Shown: positions 19,386-28,014 of the stretch, in pieces
How positions within the stretch are numbered: position 1 is the stretch's first letter
Layout: each line of letters opens with the position of its first letter
Assembly: GCF_016862275.1 (NCBI RefSeq)
Contig: NZ_BOMQ01000061.1
Location: 149,233-213,232, forward strand
From: Actinoplanes nipponensis
GTDB taxonomy: Bacteria > Actinomycetota > Actinomycetes > Mycobacteriales > Micromonosporaceae
Direction of reading: 5' to 3'
DNA length: 64,000 bases
Notes under the pieces: generated by a model
Database searches by the model: none
What the model was told of the DNA's origin: nothing
What the model saw: the letters and a program-made list of their open reading frames with translations, nothing else
Program-made: the position numbers and the translations under genes

Positions 19386-20051
19386 CCGGTCATTGTGGCG
19401 GGTGGGCCCGGCCACCGGACCGCCGGCATTACGGAGCGACGGGGTGGGCCGCGAAACTTCCACTCAGCCGTGAATTTTCGGTGAACCAATCGGCGGCCTC
19501 CCGGATACCGGCAAAGAGCGGGCCGGCGCATTTCTTTGCTCGTTCGGGACGTCCGCGTCCGTCAATGGCCGCCACGCCCGCGAGTGTCCGGAAAAGCCTG
19601 TCCCAACGGAGGATACGGGCATGGCCCGATCGACCTCGAATCCGGTGAATTCTGCGTGGATCAACGCGCTGAGTCGATCACCGGGAGGGTGAAGTGGATC
19701 TCCGAGCGCTCGCTGGCGCAAGATCCACTGCGGACCGTGATGCGTCGATCACGTGTCCGGTTTATTGCGCATCCATTAAGATCACTTAAGAACACCCCCA
19801 TGTCAGGTGCTGCTTAACAGTTCAGTCTGCAATGTAGACGGTCGTGAAAACAGTGTCGAGATATCGACGGCTCTAGCACTCCACCATGGACCGGTCAACT
19901 GCTGAATCACGTCCCGAGCGGGCCATCGAATGTGACCGCGTTCATTGCTACCGTCCAACGTGGCTTCAGCACGGGCCACCTCGGGGATCGCTCTGTGTCA
20001 ATTTTTCTTAACGGCACCTGTGGTGATCCCTCCCTGCTCTGGAGGTCTTGG
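19386..20051. other. 666-nt gene-free, lower-GC regulatory region before the exopolysaccharide operon
   Basis: No convincing gene lies here; the open frames have no ribosome site and poor composition. The region is clearly less GC-rich than its surroundings and contains several inverted repeats: 19693-19729 and 19731-19759 (hairpins), TTAAG-atca-CTTAA at 19776-19789, and GTCGA-gata-TCGAC at 19855-19868. It must hold the MaoC promoter on one side and the exopolysaccharide operon promoter with a long leader on the other. No specific riboswitch consensus is recognised by eye. Confidence 0.6.
19693..19759 (+). ncRNA. two adjacent RNA hairpins, possible leader element
   Basis: Hairpin A has perfect 9-nt arms AGTGGATCT (19693-19701) and AGATCCACT (19721-19729) with a 19-nt loop that itself contains GAGCGCTC. 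Hairpin B pairs CGGAC and GTGAT (from 19731) with ATCAC and GTCCG (to 19759), with a small bulge. A T-rich stretch follows (TTTATT). This could be a leader terminator, antiterminator or a structured RNA ahead of the operon; orientation and function are not established. Confidence 0.4.
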
Positions 20052-22190
20052 ATGGTCCCCACACGTCCCGCGCGCCGTCGCTCGGCGCGCTTCACCCTCG
20101 TCGCGGCGGCCGTCGTGACGGCGCTGCTCGGCGCCGCCGGCCCGGCCGCCGCCCAGCGGGCCGCCGCGCCGGCCCAGCCGTCCGGCCAGCCGCCCAACGT
20201 GCCCGGTCTGGCCCAGGTCGCGCGGCCCGCCGCGGCGCGGCCGGTCCCGCTGCCCCGGCGCTCCGGCACCGTCAAGGTCGTCAAGCCGGCGAAGTCGGCC
20301 AAGGCCGCCGCGGCGGCCGGCCTCAACGACCAGGTCGCGCTGCGCGCGCTGGTGATCGGCACCAACGCCGACGACTTCGGCGTCGCCACCTGGAAGACCA
20401 CGCTGGACCGGGTGGGCGCGGCCTACGACGTGCTCTACGACGCCACCACGCCGCTGACCACGAGCACGCTCGTGCGCCCCGACGGCGTCGGCCGCTACAA
20501 CGCGATCCTGCTCACCAACAGCATGCAGGTCTACGAGTCCAACGGCAGCTACCTCACCGGCCTCGACCCCAGCGAGTGGAACGTCCTCTGGGCCTACGAG
20601 CGCAACTTCGGCGTCCGCCAGGCCGCCCTCTACACCAGCTACGGCACCTGGCCGGAGAACTACTGCCTCACCTCCAACGGCGAGACCTCGGTGGGCAGCA
20701 CGCCGATCAACCTCTCGCTCACCGCGACCGGCGCCGGCGTCTTCGACTACCTGAAGAGCGGCATCCAGATCCCGCTGGTGCAGTCGTACGTCTACCGCAC
20801 CGCGATCACCCCCGGCTGCGGCGCCGAGGCCACCCTCACCAACGGCTCGGACGTGCTCGGGGTGCGCACCACCTCGACCGACGGCCGCGAGCGGCTCGCG
20901 CTGACGTTCACCTCCAACCAGTACCTGACCCACTCCGACCTGTTGGTCTACGGCATGCTGCGGTGGGCCGGCAAGGGCATGTTCCTCGGTGAGCAGCGGC
21001 ACCACCTCAACGTCGACGTCGACGACTGGTTCAACACCTCGGACCACTACTACCCGGACGGCCACGTCGAGTACACGCCGGGCTTCCAGGTCAGCGGGCA
21101 CGACACCGTCAACCTCGACAACCAGCAGGTGGCCCTGCGCGCCGCGCACCCGCAGGCCGCGGACTTCAAGCTCAACCTGGCGTACAACGGCGCCGACATC
21201 GACCCGTTCGCCGGCAGCGCGTGCAGCCCGAACGGCGGCGTCAACGAGCTCACCGCCACCAGCAAGTGCCTGAAGGACAACTTCCGGTGGATCAACCACA
21301 CCCTGAACCACCCGGAGCTGAACCACACCAACTACGCCACCTCGTACGGCGAGATCAACGACAACCGGGTCGCGGGCAACGCGATCGGCCTCAACGCCCC
21401 GGACAGCGTGCTCAAGACTCCGGAGTACTCGGGCCTGGGCGTCTACAACCCGAACCCGAACGACGACACCAGCCCGCCGGTCGACCACGGCCTCACCGGC
21501 TCCAACCCGGAGCTGCTGCGCGCGGCCAAGGACCTCAACGTCAGGTACCTGCACGGCAACATGTCGTTCGCCAGCCACGTGCCGGCGCACCTCAACGCCG
21601 CCACGGTGCACCCGCTGGAGCCGAGCATCTCGGTGGTGCCGGACTGGCCGACGAACATCGCGTACTTCGTCACCACGCCGCAGGAGGAGACCGCGTTCTA
21701 CAACTCCTTCTACGGACCCGCCGGCCGCTTCCCGTACTGGCCGGCCAACCTGACCTACGAGCAGATCATCGACTACGAGGCCGGCGTGGCCCTCGGCCAC
21801 GTGTCGTCCGGCGCGATCTACACGCACACGTTCCACATCGGCAACGTGCGGGACTACGGCTCGGGCCGGACACTGCTGAGCGACTGGATCGACGCGGTGA
21901 TGAGCAAGTACGAGGCGTTCTACTCGGTGCCGCTGCTCAATGAGGACTGGCCGTCGCTGGCGGCGTACACGACGACCCGGACCGCGCACTTCGCGCAGCT
22001 CGGCGCCGGCGTGGACCCCGTCTACGACCGGTCCACCGGCACCATCACGGTCACCTCGCCCGCCGCGGGCACCGTGCAGATCAGCGGCGCCCAGGGCGCC
22101 GGCTCCAGCACGTACGGCACCGACGTGACGACCCCGCTCGCCCTCGCGGCGAACACGGCCGTCACGGTCACCGCGGTCCCGCACCTGTGA
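20052..22190 (+). CDS. secreted Agd3-like polysaccharide deacetylase
   Basis: 712 residues. A signal peptide (RRRSARFTLVAAAVVTALLG to about residue 34) and a Pro/Ala/Lys-rich spacer precede a large extracellular region. NVDVDDWF (about residues 319-326) supplies the metal-binding aspartates and INHTLNH (about 413-419) the HTxxH motif of polysaccharide deacetylases. The overall build is that of Agd3, the fungal galactosaminogalactan N-deacetylase (CE18), and its bacterial relatives. It would remove acetyl groups from exported GalNAc-containing polymer at the cell surface. The ATG at 20052 has GGAGG 6 nt upstream; the frame extends further upstream without support. First gene of the operon. Confidence 0.82.
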   Translation: MVPTRPARRRSARFTLVAAAVVTALLGAAGPAAAQRAAAPAQPSGQPPNVPGLAQVARPAAARPVPLPRRSGTVKVVKPAKSAKAAAAAGLNDQVALRALVIGTNADDFGVATWKTTLDRVGAAYDVLYDATTPLTTSTLVRPDGVGRYNAILLTNSMQVYESNGSYLTGLDPSEWNVLWAYERNFGVRQAALYTSYGTWPENYCLTSNGETSVGSTPINLSLTATGAGVFDYLKSGIQIPLVQSYVYRTAITPGCGAEATLTNGSDVLGVRTTSTDGRERLALTFTSNQYLTHSDLLVYGMLRWAGKGMFLGEQRHHLNVDVDDWFNTSDHYYPDGHVEYTPGFQVSGHDTVNLDNQQVALRAAHPQAADFKLNLAYNGADIDPFAGSACSPNGGVNELTATSKCLKDNFRWINHTLNHPELNHTNYATSYGEINDNRVAGNAIGLNAPDSVLKTPEYSGLGVYNPNPNDDTSPPVDHGLTGSNPELLRAAKDLNVRYLHGNMSFASHVPAHLNAATVHPLEPSISVVPDWPTNIAYFVTTPQEETAFYNSFYGPAGRFPYWPANLTYEQIIDYEAGVALGHVSSGAIYTHTFHIGNVRDYGSGRTLLSDWIDAVMSKYEAFYSVPLLNEDWPSLAAYTTTRTAHFAQLGAGVDPVYDRSTGTITVTSPAAGTVQISGAQGAGSSTYGTDVTTPLALAANTAVTVTAVPHL

Positions 22191-22217
22191 CGAGCAGGAC
22201 CTGGTAGAGGGGGGCCG

Positions 22218-23783
22218 GTGAAGATCGCGCTGGTGTCGGAGGGCACCTATCCGTACGCGATGGGTGGTGTCAGCGTCTGGTGCGAGCAGCTCATCAAGGG
22301 CATGCCGGACTACCGCTGGGACGTCGTCGCGCTCACCGTCGACGGCGCCGAGCAGTCGGTCTTCCCGGCCCCCACCAACCTCGACACGGTGCACTCGATC
22401 CCGCTGTGGGGTGCGCGGCCGCCCGGCGGCCGCCGCCCCCGGCGGCGCCGGGCCGGCCGGCCCGGCGCGTCCTTCACCGAGTCCTACGAGGTCTTCCTGC
22501 GGGCGCTGGTCACGCCGCTGGAGGCCACCCGCTCCGAGCAGAGCGCGGTCAGCCGCAGCATGTTCCTGCTCGCCCTGCGGGGCATGTTCGAGTACGCCGA
22601 CGACGGCGGCGACCTCAGCGGCGCCCTGCTGTCCAACCAGGCGCTGACGATGATGCTGGACGCGTGGCGTGACCTGCGGGTCGACGAGGTCGGGCCGGCG
22701 CCCACGGTGGCCGACGCGGTCGAGGCGGCCTGGCTCATCGAGCACATGCTGCGCCCGCTGAGCGCCGCCCCGGTCGCGGCCGACATCGTGCACTCCTCGA
22801 TGAACGGGCTGGCCACGCTGGTCGGCATGACCGCCAAGTGGAAGCACGGCACCCCGCTGGTCATGTCCGAGCACGGCATCTACCTGCGCGAGCGCTACAT
22901 CGCCCATCTGCACGACGACGCGTCGCACCCGGTACGCGTGCTGGTGCTGAGCTTCTTCCGGCAGCTGGCCGGCGCCGCCTACCTGATCACCGACGTGCTG
23001 GCGCCGCACTCCATGTACAACCGGCGCTGGCAGCTGCACAACGGCGCCGACCCGGACCGCATGTGGACCATGTACAACGGGGTCGAGCCGGAGGAGTTCC
23101 CCGCCGCCACCACCGAGCCCGAGCTGCCCACGATCTCGTACATGGGCCGGGTCGACCCGCTCAAGGACCTGCACACCCTGATCCGGGCGTTCGCGCTGGT
23201 CCGGGCCGAGATCCCGGAGGCCCGGCTGCGCATCTTCGGCGGCACCCCGGCGGTCAACCGGATCTACCACGAGAGCTGCGAGCGGCTCATCACCGAGCTC
23301 GGGCTCACCGGCGCCGCGGTGCTGGAGGGCCGGGTCGGCAACGCCGTCGACGCGTACCACGCCGGCAGCATCGTCGCGCTGACCAGCATCTCCGAGGGCT
23401 TTCCGTACACGGTCGTGGAGGCCATGGCCTGCGGGCGCCCGACCGTGTGCACCAACGTCGGCGGGGTGGCCGAGGCGGTCGGCGACACCGGCTTCGTCGT
23501 GCCGCCCCGCGACTACGCCGCCGTGGCCGAGGCGTGCGTGAAGCTGTTGCGCGACAACGAGATGCGCCGCCGGTTCGGCATCATGGCCCGGGCCCGGGTG
23601 CTGGAGCACTTCACGCTGCGCCGCTCGCTGGAGATGTACCGCAACGTCTACGAGGGTCTGGCCACCCCGCTCAAGGCCTCCCCGCCGCCGCGGCACCTGC
23701 GCGGCCGGGCCCAGGGCCGGTTCACCGTGCCCACCCAGCGCGGTTCCGGGGCGCAGCTGCAGCTGGACGGTGAGGCGCGGTGA
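22218..23783 (+). CDS. PelF-like GT4 glycosyltransferase
   Basis: 521 residues. The N-terminus carries the PelF/DUF3492-type opening SEGTYPYAMGGVSVWCEQLI. The C-terminal GT-B half has MYNGVEPEEF, MGRVDPLKDLHTLIRAF and SEGFPYTVVEAMACGRP (the Ex7E nucleotide-sugar motif). PelF polymerises the GalNAc/GlcNAc-type Pel polysaccharide from UDP-sugars in the cytoplasm. An Arg/Pro-rich insert (residues about 70-90) is unusual. The GTG start has a strong AGAGGGGGG site. It lies 27 nt after the deacetylase gene and is coupled by GTGA to the next gene. Confidence 0.9.
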   Translation: MKIALVSEGTYPYAMGGVSVWCEQLIKGMPDYRWDVVALTVDGAEQSVFPAPTNLDTVHSIPLWGARPPGGRRPRRRRAGRPGASFTESYEVFLRALVTPLEATRSEQSAVSRSMFLLALRGMFEYADDGGDLSGALLSNQALTMMLDAWRDLRVDEVGPAPTVADAVEAAWLIEHMLRPLSAAPVAADIVHSSMNGLATLVGMTAKWKHGTPLVMSEHGIYLRERYIAHLHDDASHPVRVLVLSFFRQLAGAAYLITDVLAPHSMYNRRWQLHNGADPDRMWTMYNGVEPEEFPAATTEPELPTISYMGRVDPLKDLHTLIRAFALVRAEIPEARLRIFGGTPAVNRIYHESCERLITELGLTGAAVLEGRVGNAVDAYHAGSIVALTSISEGFPYTVVEAMACGRPTVCTNVGGVAEAVGDTGFVVPPRDYAAVAEACVKLLRDNEMRRRFGIMARARVLEHFTLRRSLEMYRNVYEGLATPLKASPPPRHLRGRAQGRFTVPTQRGSGAQLQLDGEAR

Positions 23784-25303
23784 GCCTGGACAGCGACGTC
23801 GACCCGAACCGCCGACGGCTCGGCTCGATCATGGCGGCCGCTGCGGCCACCCGGACCACCGGGCCGGGCGAGCACACCGTGCTGCTTCCCAAGATCTCCA
23901 CGGATCCGCTGGACGACCTGGTGGAACGGGTACGCCCACAGCTCGGCCGGGCGGTCGACTCGCTGCACGTGGCGGCCGCCCTCGAGGCCGACGGGCTCAC
24001 CGACCGGGGCGCCCGCGTCGAGTACGGCTACCACGACGTCTTCGCCCTGGCCACCGAGGTGTTCCGGCGCCTCGGCCCGATCCTGCCCCCGGCGCGCGGC
24101 GCGTCGGCGCGGGACCCCCGGGCCTGGCGGGACAGCCTGCGCGTGATCGCCCACGGCCCGCTGTACGTGCTGCCCAGCACCGCGTTCCCGGCCGTGCTGG
24201 CCATCGTCGGGCGGCGTTCGCTGGTCCTCGGCCTGGTGCTGGCGAGCACGCTGGGCTGGGTCTACGCCGGCGCCGCGGCGCACGCGGCGTACCGGATGCT
24301 GGGTCTGGGCCGGCCCCGCTCCGCCGCCCGGATCCTGACCGCCGCCGCGGTGACCGCCCCGCTGGCCGGCGCCGTGGCCGGCGCGGTCCTGGTCCGGCTC
24401 ACCGGCGGCGGGCCCGCCCTGCTCGCCATGATCACCTGCCAGGTGGCCTACCAGCTCACCAGCACCGTGCTGGTCATCTACCGCCGCGAGCAGTGGCTGG
24501 CCCTGGCCATGACCCCGGCCTTCCTGGCCGGCGCGGCCTACCTGGTCCTGGGGCGCGGGCTGCGGCCCTGGTCGGTGGCGGTCGCGGCCGGCTGCGTGCT
24601 GGCCGGGTTCCTGGTCGCGGTGCTGCTCGCCGTCCACCGCGGCCGCGCCGCCAGCGGTCCCGAGCCCGCGCTGCGGGTGGCGCTGCGCCCCGAGGTCCCG
24701 GCCCTGCTGGGGGTCAGCGCGTACGGGCTGTGCTCGGCGGTGCTGCTGCTGCACGCCGAGGCGCCGTACCTGCTGGGCCGGCTGGACATCGCGATCGCCG
24801 CCGCGCCGCTGATCCTCACGATGGGGGTCGTCGAGTGGCGGGCCGAGCGGTTCCGGCCGCGGGCGGTCGCGCTCGTCCGCCGGGTCGAGCGGCCCCGGGA
24901 GTTCGTCCGCGGCGTCTGGCTGCTGCTCGGCCAGGAGGTGGCGATCTGCCTGCTCGCCCCGGCGGTCCCGGCGGCCGCGCTGCTGGCCGCGCTGGCGTAC
25001 CTGGGCCTGCTCTCGGGCGCCGGGATCGTCATGACGGCGGCGCACGTCGCGCTGGGCGGGGCGTACCTGCTGGCCTTCCTGCTGGCCGGGCGGGAGCGCT
25101 TCGGCTGGCTGTGCGCCTCGATGCTGGCCGCGATCACCGTCCACGTCGGCCTCGGCGCGCTGCTCGGCGCCGCCCCGCTGCTGGGGCGCCCGGGTTCCGC
25201 GCTCGTCGACACCTCGCTCTACCTGGGCAGCGTGCTGCTGCTCCAGGCGCTCTTCGGCCTCGGCCTGGTCCCGATCCTGGGCCAGGCCCGGCACTACCGC
25301 TAG
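23780..25303 (+). CDS. polytopic membrane protein, candidate exopolysaccharide exporter
   Basis: 507 residues. The N-terminal ~115 residues are soluble (LLPKISTDPLDDLVERV, YGYHDVFALATEVF) and the rest forms roughly 11-12 hydrophobic segments with conserved Arg-rich cytoplasmic loops. No sequence match is evident by eye. By position directly after the PelF-like gene it could play the role of PelG, the MOP-type flippase or synthase partner, but this is inference. The GTG start overlaps the PelF-like stop (GTGA), so the two should be produced together, as expected for a synthase complex. Confidence 0.7.
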   Translation: MSLDSDVDPNRRRLGSIMAAAAATRTTGPGEHTVLLPKISTDPLDDLVERVRPQLGRAVDSLHVAAALEADGLTDRGARVEYGYHDVFALATEVFRRLGPILPPARGASARDPRAWRDSLRVIAHGPLYVLPSTAFPAVLAIVGRRSLVLGLVLASTLGWVYAGAAAHAAYRMLGLGRPRSAARILTAAAVTAPLAGAVAGAVLVRLTGGGPALLAMITCQVAYQLTSTVLVIYRREQWLALAMTPAFLAGAAYLVLGRGLRPWSVAVAAGCVLAGFLVAVLLAVHRGRAASGPEPALRVALRPEVPALLGVSAYGLCSAVLLLHAEAPYLLGRLDIAIAAAPLILTMGVVEWRAERFRPRAVALVRRVERPREFVRGVWLLLGQEVAICLLAPAVPAAALLAALAYLGLLSGAGIVMTAAHVALGGAYLLAFLLAGRERFGWLCASMLAAITVHVGLGALLGAAPLLGRPGSALVDTSLYLGSVLLLQALFGLGLVPILGQARHYR

Positions 25304-25332
25304 TTCCGACCACGTGGGGAGGCAGGTCAGCG

Positions 25333-26061
25333 ATGCACGCAGTGATCCTCGCCGGCGGCAAAGGCGTCCGGCTGCGGCCGTACACCACGGCGTTGCCCAA
25401 GCCGCTGATGCCGATCGGTGACAACCATTCCATCCTGCAGATCGTGCTGGATCAGCTGGCGTCGTTCGGCTTCACCTCCGTGACGCTGGCCATCAACCAC
25501 CTGGGCCCGCTGATCCGGGCGTTCGTCGGTGACGGGGCGCGCTGGGGGCTGCGCATCGACTACATCGAGGAGAACGTGCCGCTGTCGACCATCGGGCCGC
25601 TGTTCGGCATCAAGAACACCCTGCCCGACGACTTCCTGGTGATGAACGGCGACATCCTGACCGACCTCAACTACGCCGAGCTGCTCACCGCGCACATGCT
25701 GGGCGCCAGCCCGCTGACGGTGGCCACCGCCGCGCAGACCCACCGGATCGACTTCGGGGTGCTCGACGTGGAGGAGGGGCGCATCGTCGGCTTCCGCGAG
25801 AAGCCGGTGCTGAGCTACCCGGTCAGCATGGGCGTCTACGGCATGTCGCGACGGGCGCTCACGCCGTACCCGCCGGGTCTGCCGTTCGGGTTCGACCAGC
25901 TGGTGCTGGACCTGCTGGACCGCGGCGACCACCCGGCCACCTACCCGTTCGACGGCTTCTGGCTCGACATCGGCCGGCCCGAGGACTACGACGAGGCCAA
26001 CCGCACCTGCGACAGCCTGCTGCCGATCCTGCTGCCCCAGCCCGCCCGGGAGCCGGTATGA
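25333..26061 (+). CDS. sugar-1-phosphate nucleotidyltransferase
   Basis: 242 residues of the RmlA/GalU/GMPP type. The N-terminus MHAVILAGGKGVRLRPYTT with LPKPLMPIGD is the nucleotide-binding signature; NGDILTDLNY holds the metal-binding Asp, FREKP and DGFWLDIGRPEDY the sugar site. It makes an NDP-sugar; the base and sugar are not determinable by eye. It supplies activated sugar for the polymer built by the PelF-like enzyme. The ATG is preceded by GGGGAGGCAGG. It is 29 nt after the membrane gene and overlaps the next gene as ATGA. Confidence 0.9.
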   Translation: MHAVILAGGKGVRLRPYTTALPKPLMPIGDNHSILQIVLDQLASFGFTSVTLAINHLGPLIRAFVGDGARWGLRIDYIEENVPLSTIGPLFGIKNTLPDDFLVMNGDILTDLNYAELLTAHMLGASPLTVATAAQTHRIDFGVLDVEEGRIVGFREKPVLSYPVSMGVYGMSRRALTPYPPGLPFGFDQLVLDLLDRGDHPATYPFDGFWLDIGRPEDYDEANRTCDSLLPILLPQPAREPV

Positions 26062-26957
26062 GCCAGCGGGTCGTGCTGTTCGGCGCCTCCGGGTTCATCG
26101 GCGCCCACGTGCGCGCCGCGCTGGAGGCCGACCCGCAGGTCAGCGCCGTGTTCTGCCCCGGCCGCGAGGAGCACGACCTGATCGAGGGCGACCATCGCGA
26201 GCTGGTCGAGGTCATCCTCGGCCACGCGCCCACCGCCATCGTCAGCTGCGTGGGCCGCCTCGGCGGCACCGACTCCGAGCTGGTGCGGGGCAACACCCTG
26301 GTCGCGACCAAGCTGCTGGAGGCGGTGGCCGCGGCGCGGCCGGGCGTGCGGCTGGTCCGGCTGGGCTCCGCCGGCGAGTACGGCGTGGTCGCGCCCGGGC
26401 GTTCCGTCACCGAGGACGACCCGGCCCACCCGGTGGCCGCGTACGGCGTCAGCCACCTGGCCGGCACCCGGCTGTTCCAGCTGGCCGGCGAGAGCGGCCT
26501 GGTCGACGCGGTGTCGCTGCGCGTGTTCAACCCGATCGGCCCGCGGATGTCCGGGGAGACCATGCTGGGCCGCGCCGCCGAGCGGATCCGCGCCGCGCTG
26601 GCCACCGGGGCGGGCGAGATCACCCTGGGGCCGCTGGCGGCGTACCGGGACTTCGTCGACGTCCGCGACCTCGCGGCGATCGTGCCGGCCGTGCTGCGCC
26701 CGCCGCAGCTGCGGCACCGGGTGTTCAACGTGGGCAGCGGGCACGCCGTCCGCGCGCGGGAGGCCGTGCGCCTGCTCGCGGAGGCGGCCGGCTTCGGGGG
26801 CGACATCCGCGAGCAGGGCGCCGGCCCGCGGCGGTCCGCGGCGGTGGACTGGATCCAGGCCGACGTGCGCCGCGCCCGCGAGGAGCTGGGCTGGGGGCCG
26901 AGCCGCGACCTGGGCGCCTCGATCAAGGACATCTGGGCGGCGGGTGAGGCCGGATGA
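26058..26957 (+). CDS. NAD-dependent nucleotide-sugar epimerase/dehydratase
   Basis: 299 residues, short-chain extended family. LFGASGFIGAHV is the NAD-binding motif (GxxGxxG), GSAGEYG and YGVSHLAGTRL hold the catalytic Ser/Tyr-x3-Lys region, although the usual Lys position reads His-Leu (YGVSHL), which departs from YxxxK. FRDFVDVRDLA-like sequence (YRDFVDVRDLAAI) is conserved. It probably interconverts UDP-sugars; the missing lysine makes activity uncertain. It is coupled by ATGA overlaps to both neighbours. Confidence 0.82.
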   Translation: MSQRVVLFGASGFIGAHVRAALEADPQVSAVFCPGREEHDLIEGDHRELVEVILGHAPTAIVSCVGRLGGTDSELVRGNTLVATKLLEAVAAARPGVRLVRLGSAGEYGVVAPGRSVTEDDPAHPVAAYGVSHLAGTRLFQLAGESGLVDAVSLRVFNPIGPRMSGETMLGRAAERIRAALATGAGEITLGPLAAYRDFVDVRDLAAIVPAVLRPPQLRHRVFNVGSGHAVRAREAVRLLAEAAGFGGDIREQGAGPRRSAAVDWIQADVRRAREELGWGPSRDLGASIKDIWAAGEAG

Positions 26958-27997
26958 GGCGCCGGCGGCGGGGGATCGTGCTCGCCGGCCTGACCGTGGT
27001 CGCGGCGCTGGCGGCGGGCGGCATCCTGGTGACCCGTACCGGGACCGACCGCGCCCCGACGGCCGCCGCCTCGCCGGCGGTCCCGTCCTCCCCGCCGTCG
27101 GCATCCGCGCCGGCCTCGGCCCCCGCGACCTCGGCCCCCGCGGCCTCGGCGGCGCCGCGGCCGCTGCCGCCGCGGCCCGCGCCCGGGCGGATCACCCGCT
27201 GGGCCTACCAGCTGCAGGACTACCCGGGTGGCCGGCTCGACCACATCGCCGCCGGGCCCTACCAGCTCGCCGTCGTCGACCTGGCCCGCGACGCGCACAC
27301 CGACTACTTCCGCCCCGACGAGATCCGCCGGGTCCAGGCCGCCGGCCAGCGGGTGCTCGCCTACTTCGAGATCGGCAGCATCGAGGACTTCCGGCCCGAG
27401 TATCCGGCCCTGCGCCGCGACGCCGGCGACGTGATCGGCAACGAGTGGGCCGACTGGCCGGGGGAGTACTTCGTCCGCTACTGGGACGAGCGCTGGTGGC
27501 AACGGGTCCTGCGGGGACGGGTCGACCAGGCCCTGCGGGCCGGCTTCGACGGGGCCTACCTGGACACCCCGTTGGCCTACGAGGAGCTCGACCCCGGCTA
27601 CGCCCAGGGCCGCGACCGGGCAGCGCTGGGCCGGGAGATGGCCGCGCTCATCGCGCGGATCAGCGCGTACGCCAAGCAGCGCCGCCCGGGCTTCCTGATC
27701 GTCCCGCAGAACTCCCCGGAGCTGCGCCGCTTCCCCGGCTACACCGCCGCGATCGACGGCATCGCCATGGAGGAGCTGTTCTTCCGGGCCACCGACGAGC
27801 CGTGCCGCGAGGACTTCTGCGCGGAGAACCTCGCCGACACCCGCGCGCTGCGCGACGCCGGCAAGTTCGTGCTCGGCGTCGACTACGCCACCCGGCCGGC
27901 CGACATCCGCTCCGCCTGCGGCCGGTACCGCCGCGAACGATTCGCCGGCACGGTCACCGTGCTGGCCCTCGACCGTCTCACCCAGCCCTGCCCATGA
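26954..27997 (+). CDS. exported GH114-like endo-alpha-1,4-polygalactosaminidase
   Basis: 347 residues. An Arg-rich start and one hydrophobic helix (about 7-26) form a signal anchor or signal peptide, followed by a Ser/Ala/Pro spacer (30-80) and a TM1410/GH114-type barrel: RWAYQLQDYPGG, LAYFEIGSIEDFRPEY, GFDGAYLDTPLAYEEL and AMEELFFRATDEP, with acidic residues at the strand ends expected for catalysis. GH114 enzymes cut galactosaminogalactan or Pel-like polymer. Cys near residues 278 and 283 could form a disulfide. It would process polymer outside the cell, next to the deacetylase. Starts in ATGA overlap. Confidence 0.85.
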   Translation: MRRRRRGIVLAGLTVVAALAAGGILVTRTGTDRAPTAAASPAVPSSPPSASAPASAPATSAPAASAAPRPLPPRPAPGRITRWAYQLQDYPGGRLDHIAAGPYQLAVVDLARDAHTDYFRPDEIRRVQAAGQRVLAYFEIGSIEDFRPEYPALRRDAGDVIGNEWADWPGEYFVRYWDERWWQRVLRGRVDQALRAGFDGAYLDTPLAYEELDPGYAQGRDRAALGREMAALIARISAYAKQRRPGFLIVPQNSPELRRFPGYTAAIDGIAMEELFFRATDEPCREDFCAENLADTRALRDAGKFVLGVDYATRPADIRSACGRYRRERFAGTVTVLALDRLTQPCP

Positions 27998-28014
27998 ACC
28001 GGAAGGAATGGCAC

